Below are positions 10,909-22,801 of a stretch of DNA of 64,000 nucleotides, piece by piece. Below the pieces are notes generated by a model. The model was not told where the DNA came from. It searched no databases and was given only the letters and a program-made list of their open reading frames with translations. The stretch is from Glycine soja (lineage: Eukaryota > Streptophyta > Magnoliopsida > Fabales > Fabaceae), in NCBI RefSeq assembly GCF_004193775.1, contig NC_041002.1:42449819-42513818 (forward strand), given 5' to 3'. The translations under genes were made by a program, and so were the position numbers. How positions within the stretch are numbered: the stretch's first letter is position 1; the number at the start of each line of letters is the position of its first letter.

Positions 10909-12316
10909 TGTTGGATCGAGTGGCCTCAGATTAATTAAGAAGAGGGGGGTTGAATTAATTATGAACGTGTTTTGACTAATTAAAAATTTATCATTCTCAA
11001 TGTTACTAGATTCAATTAGGCTTTATTACTTAGTTATGCGAAAGTAAAGAACAAAAACAATAACTTAGACAAAAGTAAAGTTGAAATAAAAAGTATACAG
11101 CGGAAAGATAAAGAGTGTAGGGAAGAAGAAGACAAACACAAGATTTATACTGGTTCGGCCACAACCCGTGCCTACGTCCAGTCCCCAAGCAATCACTGGT
11201 TCTTGAGATTTCCAATAACCTTGTAAAATCCTTTACAAGCAAAGATCCACAAGGGATGTACCCTCCCATGTTCTCTTTGAACAACCAAGTGGATGTACCC
11301 TCCACTTGAATTGATCCACAAGAGACGTACCCTCTCTTGTTCTCAGTATTACAACCCAAGTAGATGTACCCTCTACTTGTACCACAAAAGATGTACCCTC
11401 CAATGTGTTAGGACAAAGAATTCTTAGGTGGCTAGTCCCTTGAATTCTCTGTGATGGGGATACAAAAGATATCTCAGGCGATTAGTCCTTTGAAATCTTT
11501 TGTCAGAAGGGGGAAGGAAAGAAGAGATAACACATTTTTGTTTTCTGCAGAATTTCCACTTATAGAAAAAACAAAGTTTTGAAAACAAAATTTAGAAAAC
11601 AAAGTTTAGAAAGCTTTTTGGCAAGAAAAAGCAATGGGCAATGGTTAGAGAAAGATTGCGAAAAAGGATTGTTTGGAAGAATATATTATATTTTGAAACG
11701 TGTGCCAAAGTCATGCTTTTATAGGCACTTCATGTCTGGTCAAAGAAATCATTGGAAGAGTTATGACTTTTGAGACAACCATGTTAAGAGTTATAACTCT
11801 TAACTTTTTATTCAAAACTATTCACTGGTAATCGATTACCACAATGGTGTAATCGATTTACACGATGTATTTTATGAAAAGTTGTGACTCTTCACAATTG
11901 GATTTGAATTCCAATGTTCAGATTCACGCGTAATCGATTACTAATATAGTGTAATCGATTACACTAGTTCAAAATCATTTTGAAATGTTACAAATCATTT
12001 GAAAACATTTTGAAAACCAAACTGGTCATTGGTAATTGATTACTGATAACTGGTAATCGATTACCAGAGAGTAATCACTGTGGTAACTTAGAAAATTTGA
12101 GAAAATTATTTTGTAAAACAAAACTGTGCTATTTGGTTTTTGAAAAATTATTTTAATACTTATCCTATATGAAGTCTTGACTTGTTGCTTCTTGATTTCT
12201 TCTCTTGAATCTTGGATTGGATTCTTGATTTCTGATCTTGAAGTCTTGAATCAATCACTTGGGCTTTTGGCATCATCAAAATTGCTTGGTTCATCATCAT
12301 AAAGCTTGCTTCTACA
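10909..12316 (-). mobile_element. Solo LTR (SIRE1-like), minus orientation
   Basis: On the minus strand it runs TGTAGAAGC...GATCCAACA. The plus-strand flanks are ACGAC (10904-10908) and ATGAC (12317-12321), a 5-bp target duplication with one transition. It contains at least five TAATCGATTA or near-identical palindromes (11829, 11850 variant, 11931, 11952, 12054), a TATA box near 11717, and the same GTACATC and CTAACCGCC arrays as the copy at 1754-2817. No internal retrotransposon sequence is present, so it is a recombination product inside CACTA element 1. Confidence 0.8.
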
Positions 12317-12659
12317 ATGACTCCTTTTACTTATGGATATAATTTAACTGTAGATTAAATATATATAATTTATTAAAATAATAAATTATTCTAGAGTTAA
12401 TATAAAAATCCACTATACTTTTGACTGCAAATAATGAAAAAATCACTATACTTTTTGACTGCAAATAATAAAAAAATCATACTTTTGAAAGATAATTCTT
12501 AAGATAATAAATATAAAATTCACTATACTTTTTGACTGTAAACTCACTAAACTTATACTACATATAATATATAAAAAAAAGAGACACCTAGTGTCAGTAT
12601 AAGAAAAAATGTTGACAACATTTTAATAATAATTCCAGAGTTAATATAAAAAAAGAGAG

Positions 12660-12861
12660 GGACACCTAGAATTAATATAAAGAGAGCAACCTATAAAGAA
12701 TATAAAGCTCCAATTTTACCAAAGGAAGAGTAAAACACAATCCTTACACCTTGCGGCACACCATTTTTTGCATTTCTGAAATTGGAGAAAACCCTAGAAA
12801 CCAAACCTTCTCTCGCATCGCCATCTGCCTCCATAACGATAACACTGTGCTTGCTACAATC
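12660..12861 (+). promoter_or_regulatory. Probable captured 5' UTR of eIF3b
   Basis: The 200 bp before the eIF3b ATG include GAAAACCCTAGAAACC and a pyrimidine-rich tract, typical of plant 5' leaders. The promoter itself is not identifiable. Confidence 0.35.
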
Positions 12862-14424
12862 ATGGTGGATGTCATGGTAATGAAGGAGATCAAGGACACG
12901 GCGCTGCATCTTGGCGTCGATCTCTCCACTCTCGATCTCGACGCCATTCGCCTCCCACCTGGCGAAAAATGCGGCATCGTCAGGTATCAACTACTTCACC
13001 TTTTTTAGGTTCTAGTCACTGAAACGGAACCCTAGGGTTGCGGTTTTCTGACTCTTTTCTTTTTTATAGTGATGACGAGGTGGTTTACTAGGAGGAGAAT
13101 CTCGAGTTTGAGTCTGGATTTGTTAACATTATTGTTGTGGATAACCTCCCCGTGGTTCTAAGGGAGAAGTTTGAGAAGCTCGAAGAAGTGGTCTCTGGAT
13201 GGCCTCTGGATGCCGGTTGATCCTGAAACTGAGAAAACCCTAGGTTACTACTTCATTGAGTACAATACCCCTCAGGTATACACGCTCTTTCTTCAATGTA
13301 ATCTAAAAGTAATTGTTGTCCTATATTGTGTGTTGTTAGTGATTTTTATGTCAATTATGTTTTTAGTCGATGTTGAATTGTATGTTGTTTTCTGATTTGG
13401 GTGTGATTAAATTGGGCATTTATTTTTTCTTAGGAAGCTGAGCTTGCTAAAGAGAAGACTCATGGGTACAAATTAGACCGGGCACACATATTTTCCGTGC
13501 AGCATGTTTGATGACTTTGACAGATTCATGAAGGTGCCTAATGAGTGGGCTCCTCCTGAAACTAAGCCATATGCTCCAGGGGTAAGGTTCATATGTTTAC
13601 ATATGCTTATTTTTCTACTTTTTGCCTCTTATTCTATAGAGGTTGTTATGCTTATATTGTAATGTATTATTGTAGCCATGACTTATGCCTAGTTTTGTCT
13701 CAATTGTTGCCTTTTGCTACTATGATAATTTGGATTATATGATGCTTTCTGCTAGCTGCATATTCATAATATGTTATGCAATATATAGGTACTGGCTCCC
13801 TTTTAATGTGGTTCTGCTGATATTTATTATTATATTAGTATTTAGATGAGTTAAAGCACTTTCAAGTTTTTTGACGAACCACTCTTCTATGTTGAATTGT
13901 GAATACAGTTGCTTTACCTGTTGTACAACTTAAAGTTGGAAAAATATATGTTTGTATTTTAGTTATGATTTATGATTTAGTAGATTTTGGTCTAGAACCT
14001 TGTACCTTATTGATATTTCTGATGCTCTTTGGTGTTGGTATCTCTTACAAGAAAATCTTCAACACTGGCTCACTGATGCAAAGGCCAGGGACCAGTTTGT
14101 GATTCATGCTGGTTCAGATACTAAGGTTTTGTGGAACGATGCCAGGCATTTAAAGCCTAATCCTGTTTATAAGCATGCAATGAGTGAATGTTTTATTTCA
14201 GTATCTTGTACTATTTAATATTTACAAGTGCCCTACTTTTACATGATTTTTTTTATTGCTGTTGGCATGGGTGTTCATGTATTTTTTTAATTACAGTTTT
14301 GGACAGAGAGTTTTGTGCAATGGTCTCCTTTGGGGACATACTTGGCCACTGTTCATACACAGGGGGCAGCAGTCTAGGGAGGTGCTGCAAGCTTTAATAG
14401 ACTTATGCGATATGTGCATCCTTA
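12862..14424 (+). pseudogene. eIF3b: Captured eIF3b (translation initiation factor 3 subunit b) 5' part
   Basis: Five exon blocks match the N-terminal half of plant eIF3b in order. Exon 1 (12862-12983) has GVDLSTLDLDAIRLPPGE. Exon 2 (13070-13275) has GFVNIIVVDNLPVV and LWMPVDPETEKTLGYYFIE. Exon 3 (13434-13581) has HGYKLDRAHIFSV and MFDDFDRFM. Exon 4 (14051-14179) has ENLQHWLTDAKARDQFVI. Exon 5 (from 14297) has FWTESFVQWSPLGTYLATVH. These cover the RRM and the start of the beta-propeller. Introns are retained, so the capture was from genomic DNA. Damage: TAG at 13089-13091, an internal deletion with frameshift in exon 2, a +1 shift in exon 3, the exon 4 acceptor AG changed to AA, its donor changed to AT, and TAG at 14375-14377. 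It cannot make eIF3b. Confidence 0.92.
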
Positions 14425-15871
14425 GGTTTTCATTGAGATTTGCTTTCTATCATTGTTTGGCACTTTGGTTTTGGTTTTTTTCCCATACTAATGATTATTT
14501 ATATTTATAGGTAAAACTTATTGATTAAAAAACCGATGTTGTTAATGACAGTTAACATCGATTTTTTAAAAAAGCGATGTTGTTAGTAACAGTTAACATC
14601 GGTTTTTTAGAAAACCGATGTTGATATGTAGATTTATAACTTTCTTTTTTCATAATTCTTATCATCTAACATCGGCAATTTAAATAACCGATGTTGTATT
14701 TATTAGTTAACATCGGTTTTGAAAAACTGATGTTAACGATATTACTTTCAAAATCGGTTAATAATCGATGTTGAAAGTTTTAAATAACCGATGTAAAAAC
14801 CTTATTTTTAAGTAGTGTTAGCGTGAATTCCACATTAAGCGCGTGATCGCCGTCATTCCCGCAAAGCCCAAGCGTTGATGCGCTCAGCACGTGATTGCAC
14901 CGCCATTCCCGCTAAGCCTAGGAGTACGCGCTCAGCGTTAGGTCGCATGGACTTTAAGCTACCTTAGGCCTATAAAAAGAGTAGGAAGAAGAAGGAAAAG
15001 ACATACCAAGTCTCAAAGCTCTCTATTGAATATATCCAAAGCCCGAGCAGCTTTAATAGGGGAAATCCTCCTTCTCCAACCATTCCTTCCTTCTTTTCTT
15101 TTATCCATCTCATCCCTTCTTCTATCAACATCAGCCCTAAAGTGTAAAACCTCTCATGATAATGAGAGGCTAAACCCCCACTGTTGGGAGCTTGGTAGAC
15201 CAATTCTTGTAATGTAACTTTTTCTTATTATCTATTTAATGTAATCCAGATTTTGTTGTTCTTTTCTGTGCTTATTTGCTTATTGATTATGGTATGATCA
15301 TCCATGTTCATGTAGTGTTTAGAGGATAATGTCTTGAAAAATGGTTATTTTCTAAGAAATGGGAAAAGGCATCTAAATGAAATCATTGCTAGAAATAGAT
15401 TGATATTTGTTTAGCCTATTTTATGCATATCTAATCTTAATGCAATTTATTGTTTTTATTTTTGCAAAGAAATTTGGGAGAGAAAAATAGATAAATTAGG
15501 CTCTTCATGCGGGAAACCAAAGATAAAGTGTCTTAGTAGATGTGGGTGGAAACTAGGATAACATTAGATATAGAAAATTATTAACATTGCATCACAAGTA
15601 GTTTTGGCATGCTAGGTCCCAACACATTTGCATTCTAAATTCATCTTTTGCATTCAAATATTGTTATTTTTCCTATTTTCTTTTCTTTTACTTTTATCTT
15701 CCAATTTCACACTTACAATTCTTTATCTCTTCTACTTCTTCTAATTGCTTAAAAATTGGGTTTGCATCACTTTAAGTACAAATAAAGTTCTTGTGGATTC
15801 GACACTCATACTTCCAAGTAACTTTATTACTCGTGACAATTTGGTGCACTTGTGAATGAGTTAACAAGTTT

Positions 15872-15891
15872 TTGGTGCCGTTTCTGGGGAC
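15872..15891 (+). other. Primer-binding site of the gypsy element
   Basis: TTGGTGCCGTTTCTGGGGAC lies 5 bp after the end of LTR A. It resembles the Athila/Tat-type site TGGCGCCGTTGCCGGGGA. This marks LTR A as a 5' LTR of the body 15867-17350. Confidence 0.65.
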
Positions 15892-17350
15892 TTTTTCCTT
15901 CGTACTTGGTTATTACAAATCCCAATTTGAGGGAAATATTTCTTTATTCTTTAATTCTTTATTTAATTTTTGTTTAATCTGTTTACCTTGATAACCTACA
16001 CGGTAGTGTTTCTCTTTCTTGTATGCGAGGTACATTTGCAGGGGAAAACCTTTTTCCTTTGAATCCAAAGATCAAAGCAACTTGCAGAAGGAACAACACT
16101 GCAAGAAGAAGGAGAGAACAACAAGAGGTGTAGATTAATCAAGGAGAGAGAGGACCCTCATCTAAATGATCCTCTCACTCTCTTGTGATCAATCCATATC
16201 CCGACCTAGAAGAACACATCATGGTAGAAGATTCTCCACAGAGGATGACGCTAGATGATTACTTTAGCTCTGCTACCCCTCAATACTTCACAAACATAAC
16301 TAGACCCCTCAGTACTTCACCAAGCTTGTAACGCTAGAGGATGTTTGACAGAAAACCATGGAACGATAAACTAAGTGCTTCAGAATACCAGGTTAGATGT
16401 GTGAAGCTTAATTGTGAGAGAACAACTGATTTTAATTTCCCTATTTTGCATGATTCTTGGACTGTTTGAATGCATACATGATGTAGAGATGATCAAGGCC
16501 CTGTTGTTATTTTGTTTTGGCTACTTAGCCAAATAGCCACCCTGCCATTAGTGAATGAATGAATCCCTTGCACCTTATTGAGCCTAATGTGAATGAATTT
16601 GATGTTGACACTTGAGTTGAATGATACTGTGTAAGCACTCTATCTTAGTTTATAGGAGAGTACTCATGGATCAGGAACAATTTCCCCAAATTTGGGGGAG
16701 TTTCAATTGTCAAAATAAAATAAAATTATGTGTGTTTATTTATATTGATAAATAAAAGCTAGAAGCAACTATGTGCCAAATAAATTTTGTGTGCTATTAA
16801 GTGTAGCAAAACAATAAGGTTGGGGTGGTGAAATATGAGCTATGGTTTGTTAAGAAAATAGGAAAGGAATGCTCTCCTAAAACCTAAACTTTGAATCCAA
16901 GAAAAACCATGATTTTTTTGTTAGCCCGACCACATTACAAGCTTGATAAAGTCCTTAGTAATCCAAATTCTATATGTATGATTGCATTAAATGAGATGAT
17001 GTGCAAAGTTGAGAATTTTACTTTCAATTGTTGTGATTTAAACACTCATAACTGAGACACTTATGTGCTTGAGAGAAACACTAGCCTTGTGAGGAATGAA
17101 GCATGGTGAATCTTCTGTGATGCTTGTCATACTTGCTAACCTATTTTATGTCCAAGTGCATCCTTTCATGCTTTTATTAGGGGATCATGACCAATGCGAA
17201 CTAGATAGTTGGCCATTGAAATTGATGAAATGTTATGCAATCATCTCATGTAATGTGATTGGTACCTTTGAAACCTTGTCATGGATCTAACTTAGTGTAG
17301 TTAGTTTACTTTTGCTAGAGGACAAACAAAGCTTTAAATTTGGGGGAGTT
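15892..17350 (+). mobile_element. Deleted gypsy internal region (Athila/Diaspora-like), gag relic
   Basis: Only about 1.5 kb separates the primer-binding site from the next polypurine tract (TTTGGGGGAGT at 17339-17349), so gag-pol is nearly all deleted. A remnant at about 16071-16130 reads KATCRRNNTARRRREQQEV and then a stop, like the basic start of Athila-group Gag. A second remnant near 16220-16330 reads MVEDSPQRMTLDDYFSS. The 3' part (16690-17350) matches 9243-9795. Confidence 0.65.
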
Positions 17351-18698
17351 TGATAACTGCTGTGCATAGATATATTTTGGGATTAAGTCATAAAAATTGT
17401 TATATTTCCCATCTTTTATTGCTTATTTTATGTGAATAATTAGAATTATAACATCATTCAAATTTTAGTCCAATAGGTGTTTAAACTGATGAATTTATAG
17501 TGTTATATTGGCTGCAGAAATACAGAGTAAAGCTTGAAAGATAAGTTGAAGATCTGATGAAGAGTATCGATCAGTGCGTCATACGTGCTCAACGCAACAC
17601 AGTCACTCAGCAGGCAACCCTCACTTAGTGCAAAGAAGTCACATGAAGAACTTGATATTTGAAGGCATGCTTAGCGTGAGTCACGCACTAAGTGTGTGAC
17701 CATCGACTCACTCGCTTAGCACAGTAGTCGCGCGTAGCACAAGGTTGCATAAAATTTAAGCCGACTTCACCTATAAAAAGAGGAGGAAGGAAAGGAAAAG
17801 GACACAATGAATATCCATGATATTAAAGTTTCCCATAGAAAGCAAAAGCTAGGATTCATGCAGGATAAGTGAAACCAACCTTTAGGAGTCGTTCCTTCCC
17901 TTCATCTTCATTCTTCTCTACCTTCTTCACTTCCCATTATCCTCTTGCAATTGTAAAGCCTCTCATGACAATGAGAGACTAAACCTTCCATTGGTGGGAG
18001 TCTAACAACCAAACGCTCTTGATGTAAATTTTTTCTACTATCTATTTAATGTTATTTTAATTTTATTATAGTCTGTTTTTTATGCTTAATTTCATTGATT
18101 GTGGTTTGGTCACCCATATTCATGTATGTGTTTTAGGATTTAGGCATTGAAAAATGTTTATCTCCTAAGAATTGTGAAAGGAAATCTAAATGATTCATAT
18201 CTAGGGATAGAATGATATTGTTTAGTCTGTTTTATGCATCTATGTTTATAATACAATTTAACTGTTTTATTCTCTTAAGGGATTAGGAAAGAGATTAGGT
18301 AAATTAGACTATTTCACTTTAGGGATCATGGTTAAAATATATGGGAAGATGTAGGTGATAGTTGAAATAATATTAAATAAAGAAAAATCGTTAACATTAC
18401 ATTGAGAGTAGTTTTGGTAAGCTAGGCCCCAACATATTCGCATTATGAATCAATCATCACTTTATCGCCCCAAAGTATTTGTTTTTCTTGCTCTTTCCTG
18501 TTTTAGATAATTAGTCAATTTTATGTCAATTTATTTTTACTATTTCTGATTACAATTATTTAGATTAATACATTAATTGCTTGAGAATTAGATATACATC
18601 AATCTAAGTACAAACAAAGTCCCTTTGGACTTGACACTCAAACTTCAATTTTACTTTACTACGTAGGATAATTTGATACACTTGCCAATGAGTTATCA
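17351..18698 (+). mobile_element. Gypsy LTR B (intact ends)
   Basis: It runs TGATAACT...AGTTATCA, with perfect 8-bp inverted ends, over 1348 bp. It is preceded by a polypurine tract and not followed by a primer-binding site, so it acts as the 3' LTR of the body beginning at LTR A. A TATAAAA box lies near 17772. It contains the empty counterpart of the CACTA element 1 insertion site at 17665-17675. Confidence 0.85.
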
Positions 18699-19325
18699 AA
18701 GGACTAGAGGTTTTGTCAGCCTTTGTATGTGGCTTAGGCCCTCCTAGCTTCTAACGTCAATGTTCTGACCTCAAGTCTAGTGCATCATTAGATTTACCAC
18801 ATCCAAGGTAGTTTTGCTTTAGTGTTGGTTTGAGCCTTAAGATTTTGTCCTTAAAAGCGTTTCAATGGATCAAGGGAGGAGGGTTCATATGAAGTACCCT
18901 TAGCCTCAAATCATGAGCGATTAACTAAAAATTATTTCTAGAATTTTTTTTTGGAAAATGTTATTTTTGAAATAGATACAACACATAAAAAACCTCAGCA
19001 CCCACTTTAGACTGATAGCAATATTATTTGACATAATTATACATGACTCATAAATAATTTTTGTTTATTCTATTAATTGTATTTTAAAAACTATAGTCTA
19101 CCAAATATTTAATCGACTATGTAATTATAATTGACAACAATAATTAATAACTTAAAATATTTTATTAATAGTCCATTATTAAAATATATCAAAAAGAATT
19201 TAAAATATGAATAATTCCTAATATAAATTTAAGAAAAATATTTATACATTTAAAATATTTCATAAAAATATTCGTAGATAATATTTACTCGTTCATGACA
19301 CACATCACACATTTTAGTTATAAGT
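18699..19325. other. No gene seen
   Basis: AT-rich sequence after LTR B with no recognised coding or terminal structure. Confidence 0.5.
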
Positions 19326-19856
19326 CACTGGTAGAAAAAGCGGTTTCAACGACGGTGGAAAGAGACAAACAACGACAGTGTTTGACCGTCTTTGAATCTA
19401 ATGTCGTTGAAAGTGTCTCACTTTCAAAGACGGTCGAAAGGACACCGTCTTAGAAAATCTCAACTTTTAAAGACGGTGCTGACATCACGACCGTCTTAGA
19501 AAACCAGGCTTCAAAGACGGTGTTGACGTCACGGCTGTGTTTGAAGGTTGGCTTTCTAAGACGTTGTCGACGTCAGCACTGTCTTAGAAGCCTGACTTTC
19601 TAAAACGTTCGTGATGTCAACAACGTCTTTGAAGCCTGGCTTTCTAAGACGGTCGTGATGTCAGCACCGTCTTTGAAGCTTGACTTTCTAAGACGTTCGT
19701 GATGTTAACACCGTCTTTGAAGCCTGACTTTCTAAGACATTCGTGATATCAACACCATCTTAGAAAAATATTTATATTACATAAAATCAGATTAGAATAT
19801 ATTAATCCTACACTAATGCACGAAGTTAATGAACGACTAACAATTAAAGTAAATAG

Positions 19857-19862
<6 letters not shown>

Positions 19863-19898
<36 letters not shown>
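19863..19898. repeat. (TA)n microsatellite
   Basis: About 17 uninterrupted TA units. Confidence 0.95.
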
Positions 19899-19899
<1 letters not shown>

Positions 19900-20789
19900 G
19901 TAACATAAACCTATGATGAATTACAATGTTTAGTTAAATAAAATAGAAATACACACAAGGGAAAATTAAATACAGTCACAAGCCCACGACATCAAATGTA
20001 AAGGACTAACACCAATCATGATACATTCCTATTAACCCTCTATCCATTATAATCGAAACACTATCTAGCAGATCAATGGTACTCAATGAGAGGTGCGGCA
20101 AATCTGCAAATAACAGACTTAGAGGAAACTAGTCAATTAAATAAGATACAAGAGTCATAAAACTTATTATTTTTAATAAATTTTAACTAATAAAAAAATA
20201 TATTAAAAGTTTCAGGATTCTCAACCGGTGCAGTGCTCACATGAGAAAAATTGTTCCATTTAACGGGCTCTTCTTCTTTGTATTATTTTATAATTTTTTT
20301 ATTTATAAAAATTAAGATAATTATTTATTTCACTAATTATTAGACTTAGGTATTTTTTTAACATCACTAAAATACGATAGACTACAAACAATCTATAAAA
20401 ATTGTATAAATCAAGATATATTAAAAAAATATATTAAATTAAAATTAGTATACACATCAATTAAAAAAATAATATAATGCAATAAAAATGCACACAGGGG
20501 CGTTGGTATGTTTTGGCTAGTTATCGATAAAGCAATAACTAATTAGCTAAAAAGAGAAATGGAACCATGATTTTATATTAAAAGAAAGTACCTCCTTCAA
20601 ATTATAAATAACAAGGTGAACTTGTCTCTAATATTTCTTCGGCCAACAGCTGAAATCTTGGAGCTAAATCAACAAGATATGTTTTCCTTGACTCATTTGA
20701 GGCATTGAACCCAGTAATGTTTTAAGCAAATAATACAAACAAACATTAAAATAAAATGTGTTAAGGATGACACTAGGAATTAAAAAAAA

Positions 20790-20874
20790 AAAACTAGCAT
20801 ACATCTACTGATTATTAGACTTGTGGTGTTGTTCTTCAAGTAGATCTCCTTCCACTAAAGCATAATCTGACTGT

Positions 20875-20949
<75 letters not shown>

Positions 20950-21887
20950 AAATCATCTTTAAAATGATATCTATTACAATTTCTGATAAAAACATCTTTA
21001 AAATTAAATTATTACATTTTTTTTTATTGATAAGATAAATATCTGTTCCACTATATATCAAATAGAAATTAACCTCTTTTGATTAACGCTGGCTCATTCT
21101 CTACTCCAAACATTGCGGACAAGAATTTGGGCGAGGAAGATATCAAGAGAGAAACAAATCTGATTAATACAAGTCAAAGTCTAAGCCACCTAAATTATTT
21201 ATTTATTTATTTTACTAACCACTTAACATCACATCATATCATCATAATTACAGTCCAAGCACAAAAATTATAAAATTATCCTCCACTTGAAATTGAATGA
21301 CCATTAATTAAATAGTTTGTTTGGTCCTCTCGACCCCTCACTAAGTAATTTTTTTATCATTACTCTCTACTTTATTGTTGATTATAAGATTTTATTTAAT
21401 TTTTTTTCTAATTTTTAAATATATTAATTATTTTTTATATATCTCTCCAAATATTAATAAAAAATAATTAATTGAATAAAGAGATAAAAATAATAGTTTT
21501 AAAATAATAATATAAATAACCAAAAAATTTAATATAATTAATTAAATTAATTATTTTTTTAAAAAGATATAAATTAGTTAAAAGAATCTAGAGTAACTAG
21601 TGACCTTTTTGGAACCAATTTTTCAACTTAAGTTTTCTCTCCACGTTGAGACAGCTAGCATTTGTTGCTTTCAACAGTGAAAGGGGCAGCTTTTCTTTTT
21701 CTTTTCACTACCTATTTATTACTTTTTACAATAGTGATATAAATAATTTAATTTGTTTTATTACTTGTGTATTAGATGCATAGAACATAAAATCACGAAA
21801 TTAGGCAAATTAGAAGAACATAAGCAAGAAATAAAATTGATTTACGCAAACTTTAGACCTGGTAAAACTAGCATACATCTACTGATT
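20790..21887. repeat. 24-bp direct repeat flanking about 1.05 kb
   Basis: AAAACTAGCATACATCTACTGATT without mismatch occurs at 20790-20813 and 21864-21887 (written here in lower resolution: it begins AAAACTAGCATACATC). The interval contains the large TA repeat and no recognised gene. Confidence 0.8.
20878..20943. repeat. (TA)n microsatellite
   Basis: About 33 TA units without interruption. Confidence 0.95.
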
Positions 21888-22801
21888 GAAACAGTATATA
21901 TATATATAGTCCACAGTTTGTATTTCAAATAAAATATGCTGCATAGTGTAAAATATTTTGATTATTCTAGATTGTATACCTTCAATGTCTGATGAACTAG
22001 CTCCTGGCTGCTTTGAATACTAGAAACCTCTCTGATAAGAAAAGCAAATCTACCACATGGCTAGATAACTCGGCAGAAGTTTCATCACTCTTCCAAACAG
22101 AACCATCCCTTGTATACTCCTACAAAAACATTCTCCATAAATAATTAAAAATCACAATAGCAAAAAGAATAATTTTCCCAGTCTGGAAACTCACTTGAGG
22201 AATTGAAAAGTCACATTCTAGAAGCAGATTTCTAGCTTTAGCCAAGATCTCTGTCTTTTTCTTAAATGAAAATTAGATATTTAGAAATAACATAGCAGTT
22301 AAATGACAATGCTTCCTAATTTATTTAAGAAAATCCCAAATAATAAATTGAGAATGTTGTCCATGAATAAACCAATAACACAGGAAGGCAACTAGGCAAG
22401 CAACACCCTCCCCTGCCAAAGGTGCAGGCGGGTGTCTCTGTCACAAAATGGCAAAGCATGAGCAATAGAATTGATTTTATGACCTTAACATATCAACTCA
22501 CCTTACTAACTCATAAGTCTAAAAATATCACCATAGTAGCATAGTTATAGACTATGCTTTTGTCATTCTGTGATTTCATGTGACATGCATGACAGACAAA
22601 TATCCAAAAGTTAGTGGAGTGATTTTTTTTCCTGGGAAACACTGTGATTACAAAGTTGTGCATCCTTCCCAAATAGTTATCATTGGCTTGGCTTCACTGG
22701 AAGGAAGTGCCAAATAGTAGCCTTAAGACTTGAAAGGATGGAGCTGGATAGACACATTCCATAATAATCTAAAACACAAGAATCAAGTAGTGAGATTCTA
22801 C

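Larger units (their letters stand above)
10007..14817. mobile_element. Non-autonomous CACTA element 1 (Pack-CACTA) carrying eIF3b
   Basis: The left end TACTACTAAAAAAAG (first base changed from C) and right end TAAGTAGTG are in inverted order. The flanks are CTA (10004-10006) and TTA (14818-14820), a 3-bp target duplication with one change. The paralogous uninterrupted site in LTR B reads GCATGC-TTA-GCGTG at 17665-17675, which fixes both borders. Subterminal regions (10020-10390 and 14520-14810) are arrays of AACATCGGTTTT in both orientations. The 4.8-kb interior holds a solo LTR and an eIF3b fragment, and no transposase. Confidence 0.92.
9796..15866 (+). mobile_element. Gypsy LTR A, interrupted by CACTA element 1
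   Basis: The LTR starts TGATAACT and ends GAGTTAACA. It is continuous with LTR B (17351-18698) in sequence, apart from the insertion 10007-14817 and its 3-bp duplication. Without the insertion it is about 1257 bp. A TATAAAA box lies at 14971-14977, followed by the conserved 3' part of the LTR. It is preceded by a polypurine tract and followed by a primer-binding site, so it belongs to two element bodies. The LTR carries several AGCGCGTGA/CGCTCAGCG-like motifs. Confidence 0.8.
20592..22260 (-). pseudogene. ZW10: Captured ZW10-like kinetochore/vesicle-tethering protein exons
   Basis: Three exons lie in gene order on the minus strand. Exon a (22195-22260) reads EILAKARNLLLECDFSIPQ and is followed by donor GTGAGT. 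Exon b (21980-22119) follows acceptor TTTGTAG and reads EYTRDGSVWKSDETSAELSS then HVVDLLFLSERFLVFKAA; after a one-base shift it continues QELVHQTLK, then donor GTATAC. Exon c (about 20592-20700) reads VDLAPRFQLLAEEIL; after another shift it continues RQVHLVIYNLKE, then donor GTAC. This pattern fits plant ZW10/MAG2-interacting proteins of the RZZ and NRZ complexes. The exon between b and c is missing. The two frameshifts make it non-functional. Identification is from remembered conserved blocks. Confidence 0.75.

Noticed and set aside
12691..12990. Minus-strand frame opposite eIF3b exon 1
   Set aside because: It is a shadow of the plus-strand eIF3b exon, which has clear family identity and splice sites.
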